NCBI GenBank assembly: GCA_947495775.1
Contig: CANMAQ010000014.1
Coordinates: 62,001-126,000 of the forward strand
DNA: 64,000 bases
Origin: Jejuia algarum
Lineage (GTDB): Bacteria > Bacteroidota > Bacteroidia > Flavobacteriales > Flavobacteriaceae
Direction: 5' to 3'
Position numbers and translations under genes: made by a program. A model generated the notes under the pieces. It was not told where the DNA came from. It ran no database searches and saw only the letters and a list, made by a program, of their open reading frames with translations. Positions 63,691 through 64,000 of the stretch are shown here, piece after piece; position 1 is the stretch's first letter; every line of letters starts with the position of its first letter.

Positions 63691-63905
63691 TGTAAATATT
63701 ACTATATCTTTATAATTTCACATTGAACTTATTTTGACTTTTTCTATTTCCTAAAAAATGGCTGAAATTCACCCCTATTTCGTTACTTTTTTTGTCCGTA
63801 GCGCTACTATGAGCTTCAAAAAGTGCCTCATCGGGTTAAATTTCAACTCATTTTCGGTTAAAAACAGAACGTCAAGATGAGTTCATTAATTAAAAAACAA
63901 ATACG

Positions 63906-64000
63906 ATGACTATTGAACAAATTTATACGGGGTGCCTAGCACAAGGTGCTTATTACATCGAAAGTAATGGTGAGGCAGCGATTATCGATCCGCTAAGAGA
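63906..64000 (+). CDS. MBL-fold metallo-hydrolase, N-terminal part
   Basis: The visible 31 residues, MTIEQIYTGCLAQGAYYIES followed by NGEAAIIDPLR, match the start of ETHE1/BLH-type MBL-fold proteins (the strand leading into the first metal-binding motif). Many have a rhodanese domain at the C-terminus and oxidise persulfides. The gene runs off the right edge. Context with Crp/Fnr and SulP genes suits a sulfur role. Confidence 0.75.
   Translation, partial: MTIEQIYTGCLAQGAYYIESNGEAAIIDPLR

Overview
The window looks like a chromosome segment from a marine or soil member of the Flavobacteriaceae (Bacteroidota). It is AT-rich and most genes have no clear Shine-Dalgarno sequence. Several upstream regions carry TAnnTTTG-type -7 boxes. 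Lipoproteins begin MKK...SC, and the window holds SprB repeats, a type IX secretion (T9SS) type A sorting domain and a Bacteroidota-type Hcp.

Layout. (1) 1-5.0 kb: RNA-binding cvfB (cut by the window edge), a DUF2853 protein, the menaquinone block menI-menF-menD and a small lipoprotein. (2) 5.2-30.9 kb, the most unusual part: a decayed flavoprotein remnant, an 811-residue barrel-like outer-membrane protein, then a compact minus-strand run of ten genes (30816 to 8268) that abut or overlap. In transcription order these are a 1583-residue exported beta-rich protein, a 731-residue fibronectin-type protein, a 2027-residue SprB-repeat protein with a T9SS sorting domain, a PKD-repeat lipoprotein, an 1809-residue TANFOR-like protein with an HELGH metallopeptidase motif and a C-terminal TNT-like (NAD glycohydrolase-type) domain, a probable immunity protein, a secreted deaminase-type toxin, a second probable immunity protein, a truncated toxin-tip fragment and a CPCC-type cysteine-rich probable immunity protein. 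I read this as a cell-surface, T9SS-linked polymorphic-toxin operon with an exchangeable toxin/immunity tail.

(3) 31-37 kb: comM/yifB, three tandem TRL-like lipoproteins, and a MoxR-type ATPase with its VWA partner. (4) 37.3-43.1 kb, plus strand: a TetR regulator with an ABC/HlyD/TolC export set whose ATPase has unusual motifs, then a YceI-like lipoprotein. (5) 43.6 kb: an Hcp (TssD) gene with no other T6SS gene nearby. (6) 44.3-51.8 kb: a nitrilase (Nit1C-type) cluster of eight minus-strand genes with a divergent AraC regulator. Homologous clusters have been linked to nitrogen starvation and cyanide or nitrile use.

(7) 51.9-59.1 kb: small membrane proteins, a DinB-like protein, a frameshifted SGNH lipoprotein, tag, an SnoaL/YHS/SPW-like three-gene operon and a MATE transporter. 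(8) 59.2-60.6 kb: a small accessory island with a transposase remnant and a HEPN-like gene bounded by inverted repeats, all between two imperfect direct repeats. (9) 60.8-64.0 kb: a Crp/Fnr regulator, a SulP anion transporter and the start of an MBL-fold hydrolase, with an identical 14-bp palindrome upstream of the first and last units, probably a small sulfur regulon.
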